From Desulfobotulus mexicanus (GTDB lineage Bacteria > Desulfobacterota > Desulfobacteria > Desulfobacterales > ASO4-4), in contig NZ_VDMB01000004.1 in the NCBI RefSeq assembly GCF_006175995.1, positions 158,941-222,940 of the forward strand: a stretch of DNA of 64,000 nt, given 5' to 3'. A program made the position numbers and the translations under genes. The notes under the pieces are model-generated. The model was not told the DNA's origin and did no database searches. It saw nothing but the letters and a program-made list of their open reading frames with translations. This document shows positions 9,493-16,410 of the stretch, one piece after another; positions within the stretch are counted from its first letter, which is position 1, and the number at the start of each line of letters is the position of its first letter.

Positions 9493-10002
9493 TCAGGCAT
9501 GGCCGAAATGCTCAGGGTCCATTTTTTCAAGAATCTTTAACCATCTTCTGCCCTCTTCAGAGGTATCGGCAGCCTCGCTAATGATCTCAGCCTTTCCTGT
9601 TGTTTCCCCGACCAGTTCCTGACCAAAGAGCCGGGCTGCCATGAATATCGGCGCTTCAAAACGCAGGGCCAAAGAAATGGCATCACTGGGCCTTGAATCC
9701 ATGGAAAAGGCATCGCTTTCATCGGAACCAAGAAAAATTTTTGCAGAAAAACGACCTTCTTTCAGGCTTGTTACCTCTGCCCGGATCATCCTGTAACCTG
9801 TTTCACGAATAAAGGATGCAAAAAGATCATGGGTCATGGGGCTTTCAAGGTTTTCCTTGCGGATGGCTGCGGCAATGCCTGCGGCTTCCAGATGACCTAT
9901 CACAAGGGGCACCGCCTGATCACTGTCGTATTTTTTCAGAATCAGCACAGGCTGACGAATTGACGGATCCAGAGACAGACTGACTATTTCAACACGAAAC
10001 AC
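9493..10002 (-). CDS. Bifunctional nuclease family (BFN/DUF151) protein
   Basis: Start chosen as GTG at 10002, seven bases after AAGGAGG, giving 169 residues beginning FRVEIVSLSLDPS; a longer frame to 10092 overlaps miaB and has no ribosome binding site. The N-terminal domain is the DUF151 fold with PLVIGHLEAAGIAAAI and the family signature DSRPSDAISLALRFEAPIFM. The short C-terminal tail (WLKILEKMDPEHFG) resembles the UvrB/UvrC-motif-like ends seen in some members. The family is named from a plant protein with DNase/RNase activity; bacterial members are functionally obscure. It lies 30 bases after miaB on the same strand and may be co-transcribed with it. Confidence 0.88.
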   Translation of the reverse strand: MFRVEIVSLSLDPSIRQPVLILKKYDSDQAVPLVIGHLEAAGIAAAIRKENLESPMTHDLFASFIRETGYRMIRAEVTSLKEGRFSAKIFLGSDESDAFSMDSRPSDAISLALRFEAPIFMAARLFGQELVGETTGKAEIISEAADTSEEGRRWLKILEKMDPEHFGHA

Positions 10003-10031
10003 CGTGGTCCTCCTTGGGTATAAAAATACTG

Positions 10032-11381
10032 CTATATCTGACTGCCCCAGAGGGAATGCCCCAGGGCACGGTCTATACGTACAGGGATACAACGGCCCAC
10101 AGGATTTTCATCACCTTCGGCCAGTACGGCATGAACAACGCGGTTACCCTCGGTTCTTCCAGCCACCCGTTCCCCTGCCGCAGGGTCAGTGATGGCAGAA
10201 GGGTCTACCTTTCTAGGGCTTTTCCCCTCCACAAGGATTTCTTCCATCCTTCCCACACAGGCTTCATTTTTTTCACGGGTAATGCCATCCTGAAGGGTCA
10301 GCAGGGCAGACAGACGGCTCTTTTTTTCTTTTTCAGGAATCTTGTCTGAGAAATCAGCAGCCTTTGCATTGGGCCTGTCTGAATAAGCAAAGGCAAAGAC
10401 GCTATCATAACGGATGCTTTCCACAAGGGAAAGGGTCTCGTTAAAATCCTCTCTGCTTTCTCCTGGGAAGCCCACAATGATATCCGTGCCAAGGGCAATA
10501 TCCGGACAGACATCCCGCAGACGGGCTATACGCTCCAGATAATGTTCCCTTGTATATTTTCTGTTCATACGGGAAAGAACGGCTGTAGAGCCGGACTGCA
10601 CGGGCAGATGCAGATGGGAGCATAGTTTGGGGATCTGTGCAAAGGCATCGATCAGCTCATCGGAAAGATCTTTGGGATGGGAGGTGGCAAAACGAAGGCG
10701 CTGAAGCCCGTCAATATCTGCCACCATGCGTAAAAGCTCCGGAAAATCCGGCAGGCCTTCTTTTTTTCCGTAGCTGTTCACGTTCTGACCTAAAAGGGTT
10801 ATTTCTCTGGCCCCGGCAGCTACTTTTTTTATTACTTCGTCCACAATGGCTTCAGGCCTGCGGCTCATTTCCCGGCCCCGCACATAGGGAACAACGCAAT
10901 AGGTACAAAAGTTGTCGCATCCCCTCATAATGGTTACAAAATCAGAAATCCCGCCCCGCATTTCCCCGGAATCCGGTCTTTCAGGAAGCTCTTCGGCCAT
11001 ATCAACATCCACAATTCTGCCGGAACCGGCCAGAACGGAAGCTACAATTTCCGGAAGACGCCATATGGCATGGGTGCCAAAAACGAAATCCACATAGGGC
11101 ACACGGCTGAGGATACCTGCTCCTTCCTGCTGGGCCACACAGCCAGCCACACCGATGCGGAATCCGGGTTTTGAAGCTTTAATGGCCTGAAGCCGGCCAA
11201 TGAAACTAAAAGCCTTGTCTTCGGCCTTGGCCCGGATGGAACAGGTATTTACAATTACAAGGTCTGCACTTTCCGGATTGTCTGTGGGCAGATACCCCAT
11301 GGGAGACAACAGGCGGTAAAAAAGATCGGCATCAGAGGAATTCATCTGGCAGCCGATGGTAAACACATAAAGAAGCTTCAT
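10032..11381 (-). CDS. miaB: tRNA-2-methylthio-N6-dimethylallyladenosine synthase MiaB
   Basis: 449 residues with the full methylthiotransferase layout: an N-terminal UPF0004 domain whose three cysteines (GCQMN, VNTCSIR, VAGCVAQ) bind the auxiliary iron-sulfur cluster, a radical SAM domain with CxxxCxxC in MRGCDNFCTYCVVPYVRGRE, and a C-terminal TRAM-like domain. It adds the methylthio group to i6A37 of tRNAs that read codons starting with U. It is a MiaB, not RimO or MtaB, judged from the start MKLLYVFTIGCQMN and the motif RGREMSRR. The downstream DUF151 gene and upstream DUF4911 gene are on the same strand, an arrangement common in delta-proteobacteria. Confidence 0.96.
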   Translation of the reverse strand: MKLLYVFTIGCQMNSSDADLFYRLLSPMGYLPTDNPESADLVIVNTCSIRAKAEDKAFSFIGRLQAIKASKPGFRIGVAGCVAQQEGAGILSRVPYVDFVFGTHAIWRLPEIVASVLAGSGRIVDVDMAEELPERPDSGEMRGGISDFVTIMRGCDNFCTYCVVPYVRGREMSRRPEAIVDEVIKKVAAGAREITLLGQNVNSYGKKEGLPDFPELLRMVADIDGLQRLRFATSHPKDLSDELIDAFAQIPKLCSHLHLPVQSGSTAVLSRMNRKYTREHYLERIARLRDVCPDIALGTDIIVGFPGESREDFNETLSLVESIRYDSVFAFAYSDRPNAKAADFSDKIPEKEKKSRLSALLTLQDGITREKNEACVGRMEEILVEGKSPRKVDPSAITDPAAGERVAGRTEGNRVVHAVLAEGDENPVGRCIPVRIDRALGHSLWGSQI

Positions 11382-11447
11382 TCTTTTCCCCGATATTCTC
11401 GCTTAATACATGTATATCAGTCATAAAAACAAGTTTTGGCTATATAA

Positions 11448-11780
11448 TCAACCAAGGCAGAGTTGTGTTGAAAAACCCATTTTTTCCACTTCTGCCCTGC
11501 TGAGGGGAACAAGGGAGGCTCCGTCCCCAAGGGCTGCAGCAACTTCTTCCACCAGAGCAAGACAGCCCGGTGCCACACGGACCATGACCAGCCCCCGTTC
11601 CCTGTCAAGGGTGGTAACGGCTCCCATACCTTCATAGGCTTCCAGAAGAAAACGGAAAAAGCCGATTTCACTGCGATTCATCCAGAAAAATAAAGCTTCC
11701 GTCTCCAATACTTCCCCCTGTATAAACACCTTAAAAAATCTATGCTTTGACCCCGTTCCATATATCTGCCAGAAGGACAT
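11448..11780 (-). CDS. DUF4911 domain protein
   Basis: 110 residues, no signal peptide, matching the small DUF4911 family by overall pattern: an aromatic-rich start, RSEIGFFRFLLEAYEGMGAVTTLD and GLVMVRVAPGC. No enzymatic motif is visible and the function is unknown. It lies 66 bases before miaB on the same strand; genes of this family are frequent miaB neighbours in Desulfobacterota, which suggests a link to tRNA modification or simple co-regulation. The ribosome binding site is weak (a GGAAGG stretch further upstream than usual), so the start is moderately sure. Confidence 0.75.
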   Translation of the reverse strand: MSFWQIYGTGSKHRFFKVFIQGEVLETEALFFWMNRSEIGFFRFLLEAYEGMGAVTTLDRERGLVMVRVAPGCLALVEEVAAALGDGASLVPLSRAEVEKMGFSTQLCLG

Positions 11781-11910
11781 TGAATCAAAGCCGCCTTCCG
11801 GACAGGAAGGCTATCATAACGGTCTGAAAAACCTTTGCAATATTTTTTTAGTAAAAAAGCATCGGTACAGCATAAAAATATGATTTATTTTAAAGTTCAG
11901 ATTGCTTCCC

Positions 11911-12044
11911 ATACCATGAGTCTGGTATATTTTTCCGATAGTTTTTCCGCCCATCGGCAATACGATTCGTACCCAGGACTTTAAAAGTAAGTTACCGACG
12001 CATAAGTCCTCTGTTCACAGCCTTTAGTAACAGACCAATCTGTT
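11911..12044 (+). promoter_or_regulatory. Structured intergenic element before bacteriohemerythrin gene
   Basis: The 329-base gap 11781-12109 holds four inverted repeats in a row: ATACCA/TGGTAT (11911-11916, 11923-11928), CCGAT/ATCGG (11935-11957), AGGACTT/AAGTCCT (11975-11981, 12004-12010) and TCTGTT/AACAGA (12010-12015, 12029-12034). The last AACAGA can instead pair with a second TCTGTT at 12039-12044, four bases downstream and followed by TTATT. The two pairings exclude each other, as in a regulatory RNA switch. I recognise no known riboswitch class. If the promoter is below 12045 (TTGAAA at about 12048), these would be DNA sites and not RNA structures. Confidence 0.4.
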
Positions 12045-12109
12045 TTATTGAAAATCTCACATCAGACTCAGACTTAATTAAAGTATCCTGCCCAATAAGG
12101 AGGTTTTCT

Positions 12110-12523
12110 GTGCCCGAACAGTTTCAGTGGCAAGCAGACTATACCATCGGAGATCCGGAAATTGATGCCCAGCACCGCATGCTTTTTGAGCTGGCCAACA
12201 AACTTTTTAACATCATGAATCCAAAACAGAATTTTGCAGAACTCAAAGCAACACTGCACTCTCTATTTGACTATATCGAAGTTCATTTTGCTGCAGAAGA
12301 ACAGATGATGGAAGAATGGAATTATCCTGAGCTTACCAACCATAAAGCCATGCATGAAGGCATCAGAAAAGATATGACCCGACTTCTTAAGGAAGCAAAG
12401 GATCTTGATAAACTTAAAAAAGATCTGGATTTTCTCATGACCCACTGGGTTGTGGTACATATACGGGATGAAGATGCTAAAATCGGTTTGTTCCGCAGTG
12501 GACAGAAAGTTCAAAAAACTTAA
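12110..12523 (+). CDS. Bacteriohemerythrin
   Basis: 137 residues from a GTG start six bases after AAGGAGG. Single hemerythrin domain with the diiron ligands in order: His in DAQHRMLFE, His and Glu in VHFAAEEQMM, His in LTNHKAMHEG, and His/Asp in THWVVVHIRDEDA. Cytoplasmic O2-binding protein, expected to bind one O2 per diiron site. In anaerobes these proteins are thought to buffer or deliver O2 or sense it. It is monocistronic, followed by a 92-base gap before the pspA-like operon. The upstream region is highly structured (see 11911-12044). Confidence 0.95.
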   Translation: MPEQFQWQADYTIGDPEIDAQHRMLFELANKLFNIMNPKQNFAELKATLHSLFDYIEVHFAAEEQMMEEWNYPELTNHKAMHEGIRKDMTRLLKEAKDLDKLKKDLDFLMTHWVVVHIRDEDAKIGLFRSGQKVQKT

Positions 12524-12615
12524 AAAACAGTCCTTTTCCAAATCCGTCTGACTGGTATTTTTTACCAGCCTGCCATGCCCTTCCCCAACATATTATATGA
12601 AAACAGGAGGAAAAA

Positions 12616-13275
12616 ATGCGTGAAAGTATAGGTCGCAGGGTGGCACGCCTGCTCAGTGCCAGCATGAACAGTCTTGTCACATCCTTTGAAAACAGTGCTC
12701 CGGAAAGCCTGATGGCCGAAGCCGTAAGGGAAATGGATGCCGTAATTGAAGAGGCCAGATCCGAACTGGGCAGATTACTGGTCCAAAAGCACATGGCCGA
12801 AAAAAGACTGGGAGAAGAAAAAAAACGCTACGACGGGCTTTCGGAACAGATCCGGGTTGCCGTTTCCCTGAGCCGGGATGATCTTGCGGAAACGGGTATT
12901 GCCGAGCAGATGGATATTGAAACGATTATTCCCGTCCTTACCGCTTCCATAAATGAATGCCTTGAAAAGGAAAAGGAACTGGAAGGTTTTATTCAGGCCC
13001 TGCAGTCCAAAAAGCGTGAAATGCGCGCAGAAATGACAGCCTTTAAAAAAAGCCAGGAAAAAGAAGGCTTTTCGGAAGCTCCTGCAAAGGCATCCCTGGA
13101 TACCAAGGCTGAAAAGGCTGGCTCCCTTTTTGACCGCATCCTTGAAAATGCCTCCGGACTTCCCGGACGGGGCATGCAGACGGCTTCTGCGGCTAAACTG
13201 GCGGAGCTGGAGGAACTGTCCCGGAAAAACGCCATTTCCGAAAGACTGGCCGCCCTGAAAACGGATAAGACCTGA
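12616..13275 (+). CDS. PspA/IM30 family membrane-stress protein
   Basis: 219 residues, almost entirely alpha-helical coiled coil without membrane segments, the length of PspA (about 222). PspA/Vipp1 features: an amphipathic N-terminal helix (IGRRVARLLSASMNSLV), AVREMDAVIEEARSELG, and LVQKHMAEKRLGEEKKRYD. PspA proteins oligomerise on the inner face of the cytoplasmic membrane and protect it under stress. The start follows AGGAGGAAAAA. Its stop overlaps the start of the next gene by one base (TGATG), and the pspA-yqiJ-yqiK set recurs across bacteria, so a joint role in membrane integrity is likely. No pspBC or pspF regulator is adjacent. Confidence 0.85.
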   Translation: MRESIGRRVARLLSASMNSLVTSFENSAPESLMAEAVREMDAVIEEARSELGRLLVQKHMAEKRLGEEKKRYDGLSEQIRVAVSLSRDDLAETGIAEQMDIETIIPVLTASINECLEKEKELEGFIQALQSKKREMRAEMTAFKKSQEKEGFSEAPAKASLDTKAEKAGSLFDRILENASGLPGRGMQTASAAKLAELEELSRKNAISERLAALKTDKT

Positions 13276-13928
13276 TGTGGGAACTTCTGACAGTCGGTGA
13301 AAACCTGATTTTTACCACAGCCCTTGGCATCATGCTTCTCATCGGGCTTCTGGAAGTACTGGGCATGCTTTCCGGCATGGGGGGATCTTCTGTCATAGAC
13401 GGCTTGCTTCCGGAAATTGATGCGGATGCGGGCGGCTTTGACGGCAGCCTCGGCAAATTCATGGGCTGGCTTCGCATAGGCAAGGTGCCTGTACTGATGC
13501 TGATGGTTATTTTTCTGGCCAGCTTCGGCAGCACAGGTTTAATGTTTCAGACAGGCTTCCATTCCATTTCAGGTCATTATCTTCCGGGATGGATTCCGGG
13601 AATTTTTGTTTTTTTCATCAGTATCTGGTTAACCCGTTTATTTGGCGGTTTTCTGCACCGTATTCTCCCTAAAGATGAAAGCCTTGCCGTTGCCCGCACA
13701 AGCCTCATAGGGCAGGTGGCCGTTATTACTCTGGGTACGGCTGGTAAAGGAAGCCCTGCAGAAGCCAAAACAAAGGATGCCCACGGAAAGACCCACTATT
13801 TTCTTGTGGAGCCGGATCAGGATGATGAAATTTTCAAAACAGGAGATGCGGTTCTTCTGGTTTCCATGGAAAACCATATTTATAAAGCCATCAGCAGTCC
13901 CAGCCCCTTTCTTTCTGATTCTCCCTGA
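13275..13928 (+). CDS. yqiJ: YqiJ-like inner-membrane protein with OB-fold
   Basis: 217 residues with three hydrophobic segments (about 15-35, 75-95, 100-125) and a C-terminal cytosolic OB-fold-like region (LIGQVAVITLGTAGKGSPAEAK, then FKTGDAVLLVSMENHIYKAI), as in Escherichia coli YqiJ and distantly NfeD. NfeD-type OB domains accompany flotillin-like proteins. It is translationally coupled to the pspA-like gene (TGATG) and followed 58 bases later by the flotillin-like gene, which supports a complex with it. No enzyme motif is visible. Confidence 0.82.
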   Translation: MWELLTVGENLIFTTALGIMLLIGLLEVLGMLSGMGGSSVIDGLLPEIDADAGGFDGSLGKFMGWLRIGKVPVLMLMVIFLASFGSTGLMFQTGFHSISGHYLPGWIPGIFVFFISIWLTRLFGGFLHRILPKDESLAVARTSLIGQVAVITLGTAGKGSPAEAKTKDAHGKTHYFLVEPDQDDEIFKTGDAVLLVSMENHIYKAISSPSPFLSDSP

Positions 13929-13986
13929 TTTTTAATTTTATTGTCAGCTGCATCTGATTTTCCAGCCATATGAAAGGAGTGCGTCC

Positions 13987-15708
13987 ATGAATGAACTGTT
14001 TTTCTTCGCCGGTGTTCTTGTCACCGTCTTTTTTATTCTTCTTATTATCCTTGCCCGTCTCTACAAGAGGGCCACAAAGGAAGTCTCCTTTGTACGAACA
14101 GGTTTTGGCGGAGAAAAGGTCATCATGGATGGCGGTGCCATGGTGCTGCCAGTACTCCATGAAATTATTCCCGTAAACATGAACACCCTGCGCCTTGAAG
14201 TCCGCCGGACCGGAGAGCAGGCCCTGATAACAAGGGACAGGATGCGGGTTGACGTGGCTGCGGAATTTTATGTGCGCGTCAAACCCATTGCAGACTCCAT
14301 TGCCAATGCCGCCCAGACCCTTGGTCTTAAAACCATGAACCCTTCGGAACTTAAAGAACTTGTGGAAGGCAAGTTTGTGGATGCCTTGAGGGCCGTTGCC
14401 GCAGAAATGGCCATGGAAGAGCTGCACGAAAAAAGGGTGGATTTTGTTCAGAAGGTGCAGCAGGTTGTATCCGAAGATCTTTTAAAAAACGGCCTTGAAC
14501 TGGAATCCGTATCCCTTACGGGGCTGGATCAGACCGCATTTGAACATTTTAATGCCCAGAATGCCTTTGATGCCGAAGGTCTCACCAAGCTGACCGAAGC
14601 CATAGAATCCCGCCGTAAAAAACGCAATGACATTGAACAGGAAACGGACCTTGCCATAAGGCATAAAAACCTTGAGGCAGAACGGGCCAGATTCGAAATT
14701 TCAAGGGAAGAAGAATATGCAAGACTGGAGCAGGAAAGGGAAGTCTCCATCCGTCGTGCTTCCCAGGCATCTGAAATAGCAAGGGAGCAGGCTGAAAAAG
14801 AGAGGGAAGCCCAGGAAGTACGCATTTCCTCCCAGCGTGAAATTGATCTGAAACAGATTGCTTCGGAGCGGGATACGGAGAATGAAAAAATTCAAAAAGA
14901 AAGATCCATCAAGGAGATGGAGATAGCCAAGTCCCGTGCTCTGGAACAGGCTGAGATAGAAAGACGCAAAGCCATTGAGCTGGCAGAGCAGGAAAAAGCC
15001 ATTGCCGTGGCAGAAAAATCCAGAGAAGAATCCGAAGCCAGAGCCGAAGCAGACCGTGCCAGAGCCAAGGCCGTGAAGGAAGAAGAAAACGTCATCACAG
15101 TCCGGGATACGGAAAGGGCGGAAAGGGAAAAACAGGTTGAGCTGGTTCTGGCAAGACAGAAAGCTGAAAAGGATGCCATTCAGCTGACCGTTGCCGCAGA
15201 AGCCGAGAAAAAAGCAGCTACTGATCAGGCCGATGCCCTTCGCCTTGCAGCCCAGGGTAATGCGGACAAAGAACGTCTGGAAGCCAAGGGTAAAGCCGAT
15301 GCGGAAATGCTTCTGGCCGATGCCGCAGAGAGAAGGTATGCGGTGGAAGCCGAAGGTAAAAAAGCCCTTAACACGGCTGCCAATCTTCTTTCTCCGGAAC
15401 AGGTGGCCATGGAAATACGCCTTGCACTCATTAACAGCCTTCCGGAAATCATTGCCCAGAGTGTCAAACCCATGGAGCAGATCAGTGATATCCGCATTCT
15501 TCAGGTAAATGGCCTTGGCGGCAGCGGTAAGGGAGGAGACTGTGCGGAAACAGGCAGTGCCTGCCTCTCGGATCAGGTGGTAAACAGCGCCCTGCGTTAC
15601 CGTGCCCAGGCACCTATTCTGGATTCCTTACTTTCAGAAATTGGTATCAAGCCCGGTGATATAAATGGACTTACGGAAGCCTTGAAAAAACCAGATTCTG
15701 AAGTATAA
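13987..15708 (+). CDS. yqiK: Flotillin-like SPFH protein (YqiK type)
   Basis: 573 residues: an N-terminal membrane helix (FFFAGVLVTVFFILLIILA), an SPFH/band-7 domain (about 30-200; VSFVRTGFGGEKVIMDGGAM), a very long charged coiled coil rich in Glu-Arg-Ala-Lys (about 205-480) and a short C-terminal region with GLGGSGKG. Flotillins build scaffolds at membrane microdomains. The start follows GAAAGGAGTGCGTCC. The gene closes an operon with pspA- and yqiJ-like genes and is followed by a strong intrinsic terminator at 15744-15770. The Ala/Glu-rich coiled coil makes automated homology scores unreliable; the SPFH part is decisive. Confidence 0.92.
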   Translation: MNELFFFAGVLVTVFFILLIILARLYKRATKEVSFVRTGFGGEKVIMDGGAMVLPVLHEIIPVNMNTLRLEVRRTGEQALITRDRMRVDVAAEFYVRVKPIADSIANAAQTLGLKTMNPSELKELVEGKFVDALRAVAAEMAMEELHEKRVDFVQKVQQVVSEDLLKNGLELESVSLTGLDQTAFEHFNAQNAFDAEGLTKLTEAIESRRKKRNDIEQETDLAIRHKNLEAERARFEISREEEYARLEQEREVSIRRASQASEIAREQAEKEREAQEVRISSQREIDLKQIASERDTENEKIQKERSIKEMEIAKSRALEQAEIERRKAIELAEQEKAIAVAEKSREESEARAEADRARAKAVKEEENVITVRDTERAEREKQVELVLARQKAEKDAIQLTVAAEAEKKAATDQADALRLAAQGNADKERLEAKGKADAEMLLADAAERRYAVEAEGKKALNTAANLLSPEQVAMEIRLALINSLPEIIAQSVKPMEQISDIRILQVNGLGGSGKGGDCAETGSACLSDQVVNSALRYRAQAPILDSLLSEIGIKPGDINGLTEALKKPDSEV

Positions 15709-15743
15709 AGAAATTTCTGATTCAGCATTATTCTTAAATTAAA

Positions 15744-15770
15744 GGGGCAGGCCCTGTGCCTGCCTTTTTT
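15744..15770 (+). terminator. Intrinsic terminator after yqiK-like gene
   Basis: Perfect 7-bp stem GGCAGGC (15746-15752) / GCCTGCC (15758-15764) with a 5-base loop, followed by six T. It ends the pspA-yqiJ-yqiK unit. Confidence 0.88.
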
Positions 15771-15774
15771 AAAG

Positions 15775-15815
15775 ACAGCAAAGGCCGGACATAATAATTG
15801 TCCGGCCTTTACTGT
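15775..15815. repeat. Long perfect hairpin, 12-bp stem
   Basis: AAAGGCCGGACA (15780-15791) pairs perfectly with TGTCCGGCCTTT (15799-15810) across a 7-base loop, and ACAG/CTGT extends the stem after one mismatch. No T run follows, so it is not a normal terminator. It stands ten bases behind one and may be a second, Rho-independent-like back-up, an mRNA-stabilising 3' hairpin or a REP-like unit. Confidence 0.65.
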
Positions 15816-16044
15816 TGTGAGCGGTCAAGGAGTCTTTTTTTTCAGGAACGCATGCATTCAGGTTGGATCGCAATAACCTGTTTAAAACCCCCCGATGGTT
15901 TTAACAGGGCCAAGCCGTTATGCAACTTCATAATAAGCCGACAACAACAATAATTCAAGTTAATAATTCTTCTTGATTTAACAATCTGTATTAATCAATA
16001 ATAAAAAAACCACGCCAGAACCTCTCACATCCATCAAAAAAAGA
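15816..16044. other. Gene-free stretch upstream of trp leader, with hairpins
   Basis: No open frame of note. CTGTTTAAAACC (15878-15889) pairs with GGTTTTAACAG (15897-15907) except for one bulged T; overlapping it, CAGGTT/AACCTG (about 15869-15880) offers a competing stem. The rest (15910-16020) is AT-rich without a recognised feature. It could carry a small RNA, but no promoter was identified. Confidence 0.4.
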
Positions 16045-16090
16045 TTGACACGGATACGAGTCTGTGTTTTTCTATTTTTGTTTCTATAAA
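16045..16090 (+). promoter_or_regulatory. Probable trp operon promoter region
   Basis: A consensus -35 TTGACA at 16045-16050 is followed by a weak -10 candidate (TCTATT at 16071-16076) and by TATAAA at 16085-16090. Imperfect inverted repeats cover it: ACACGGA/TCTGTGT (16048-16067) and TGTTTCT/AGAAACA (16079-16098). They could be operators or part of the leader RNA. No TrpR-type operator was recognised. Confidence 0.4.
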
Positions 16091-16135
16091 CAGAAACACC
16101 GTGACCAAAGTTTAATGTTTTATAAGGGGAAAGAA

Positions 16136-16219
16136 ATGAAAAGCCTTTGCACAGAAAAAAATATATCCATTCTCTGGTGGTGGCCCGCATCTTCCGGGCA
16201 CCACGGCACAGGCTTATAA
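16136..16219 (+). CDS. trpL: trp operon leader peptide
   Basis: A 27-codon frame, ATG at 16136 after AAGGGGA, TAA at 16217. The peptide reads MKSLCTEKNISILWWWPASS followed by GHHGTGL, with three consecutive TGG codons at 16175-16183. Tandem Trp codons in a short frame directly before trpE, with a terminator between, are the hallmark of ribosome-mediated attenuation: when charged tRNA-Trp is scarce the ribosome stalls at these codons. Confidence 0.92.
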   Translation: MKSLCTEKNISILWWWPASSGHHGTGL

Positions 16220-16312
16220 AAAGCCAGATGGCCAGCAGGTGTCCCATGACACCGCAGGCCATGACAGGTTTTACATCAAAGATATCAGGGGCTGCGGATC
16301 TACCGTGGCCCC
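16175..16312 (+). promoter_or_regulatory. trp attenuator: alternative RNA pairings
   Basis: Segment 1 carries the Trp codons: GTGGTGGCCCG (about 16176-16187) can pair with segment 2, CGGGCACCAC (16194-16203). Segment 2 (GGGCACCACGG, about 16195-16205) can instead pair with the 3' arm of the terminator (CCGTGGCCC, 16303-16311): CCACGG with CCGTGG, then GGG with CCC across a two-base bulge. A separate stable hairpin stands between, ATGGCC-GGTGTC-CCAT-GACACC-GGCCAT (16228-16262). Ribosome stalling on the Trp codons would free segment 2 to capture the terminator arm and allow read-through; completing the leader peptide would cover segment 2 and let the terminator form. Confidence 0.75.
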
Positions 16313-16318
16313 TTTTTT
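16288..16318 (+). terminator. trp attenuator terminator
   Basis: Ten-pair stem with two G-U pairs, GGGGCTGCGG (16288-16297) / CCGTGGCCCC (16303-16312), loop ATCTA, then six T (16313-16318). It lies 69 bases after the leader peptide stop and about 90 bases before trpE. Confidence 0.92.
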
Positions 16319-16410
16319 CGTTTAAAGGCATGGGTATGGAGTTTAAAAAATTAGTCCAGCCCCTATGCAAAAGCCTTAAATTTCAAACATTATAAAGGAT
16401 AGAATACGCC

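Noticed and set aside
11911..12044. c-di-GMP (GEMM) riboswitch
   Set aside because: The conserved GEMM core bases are missing despite a GTTACCGA-like string; only the stem pattern is unusual.
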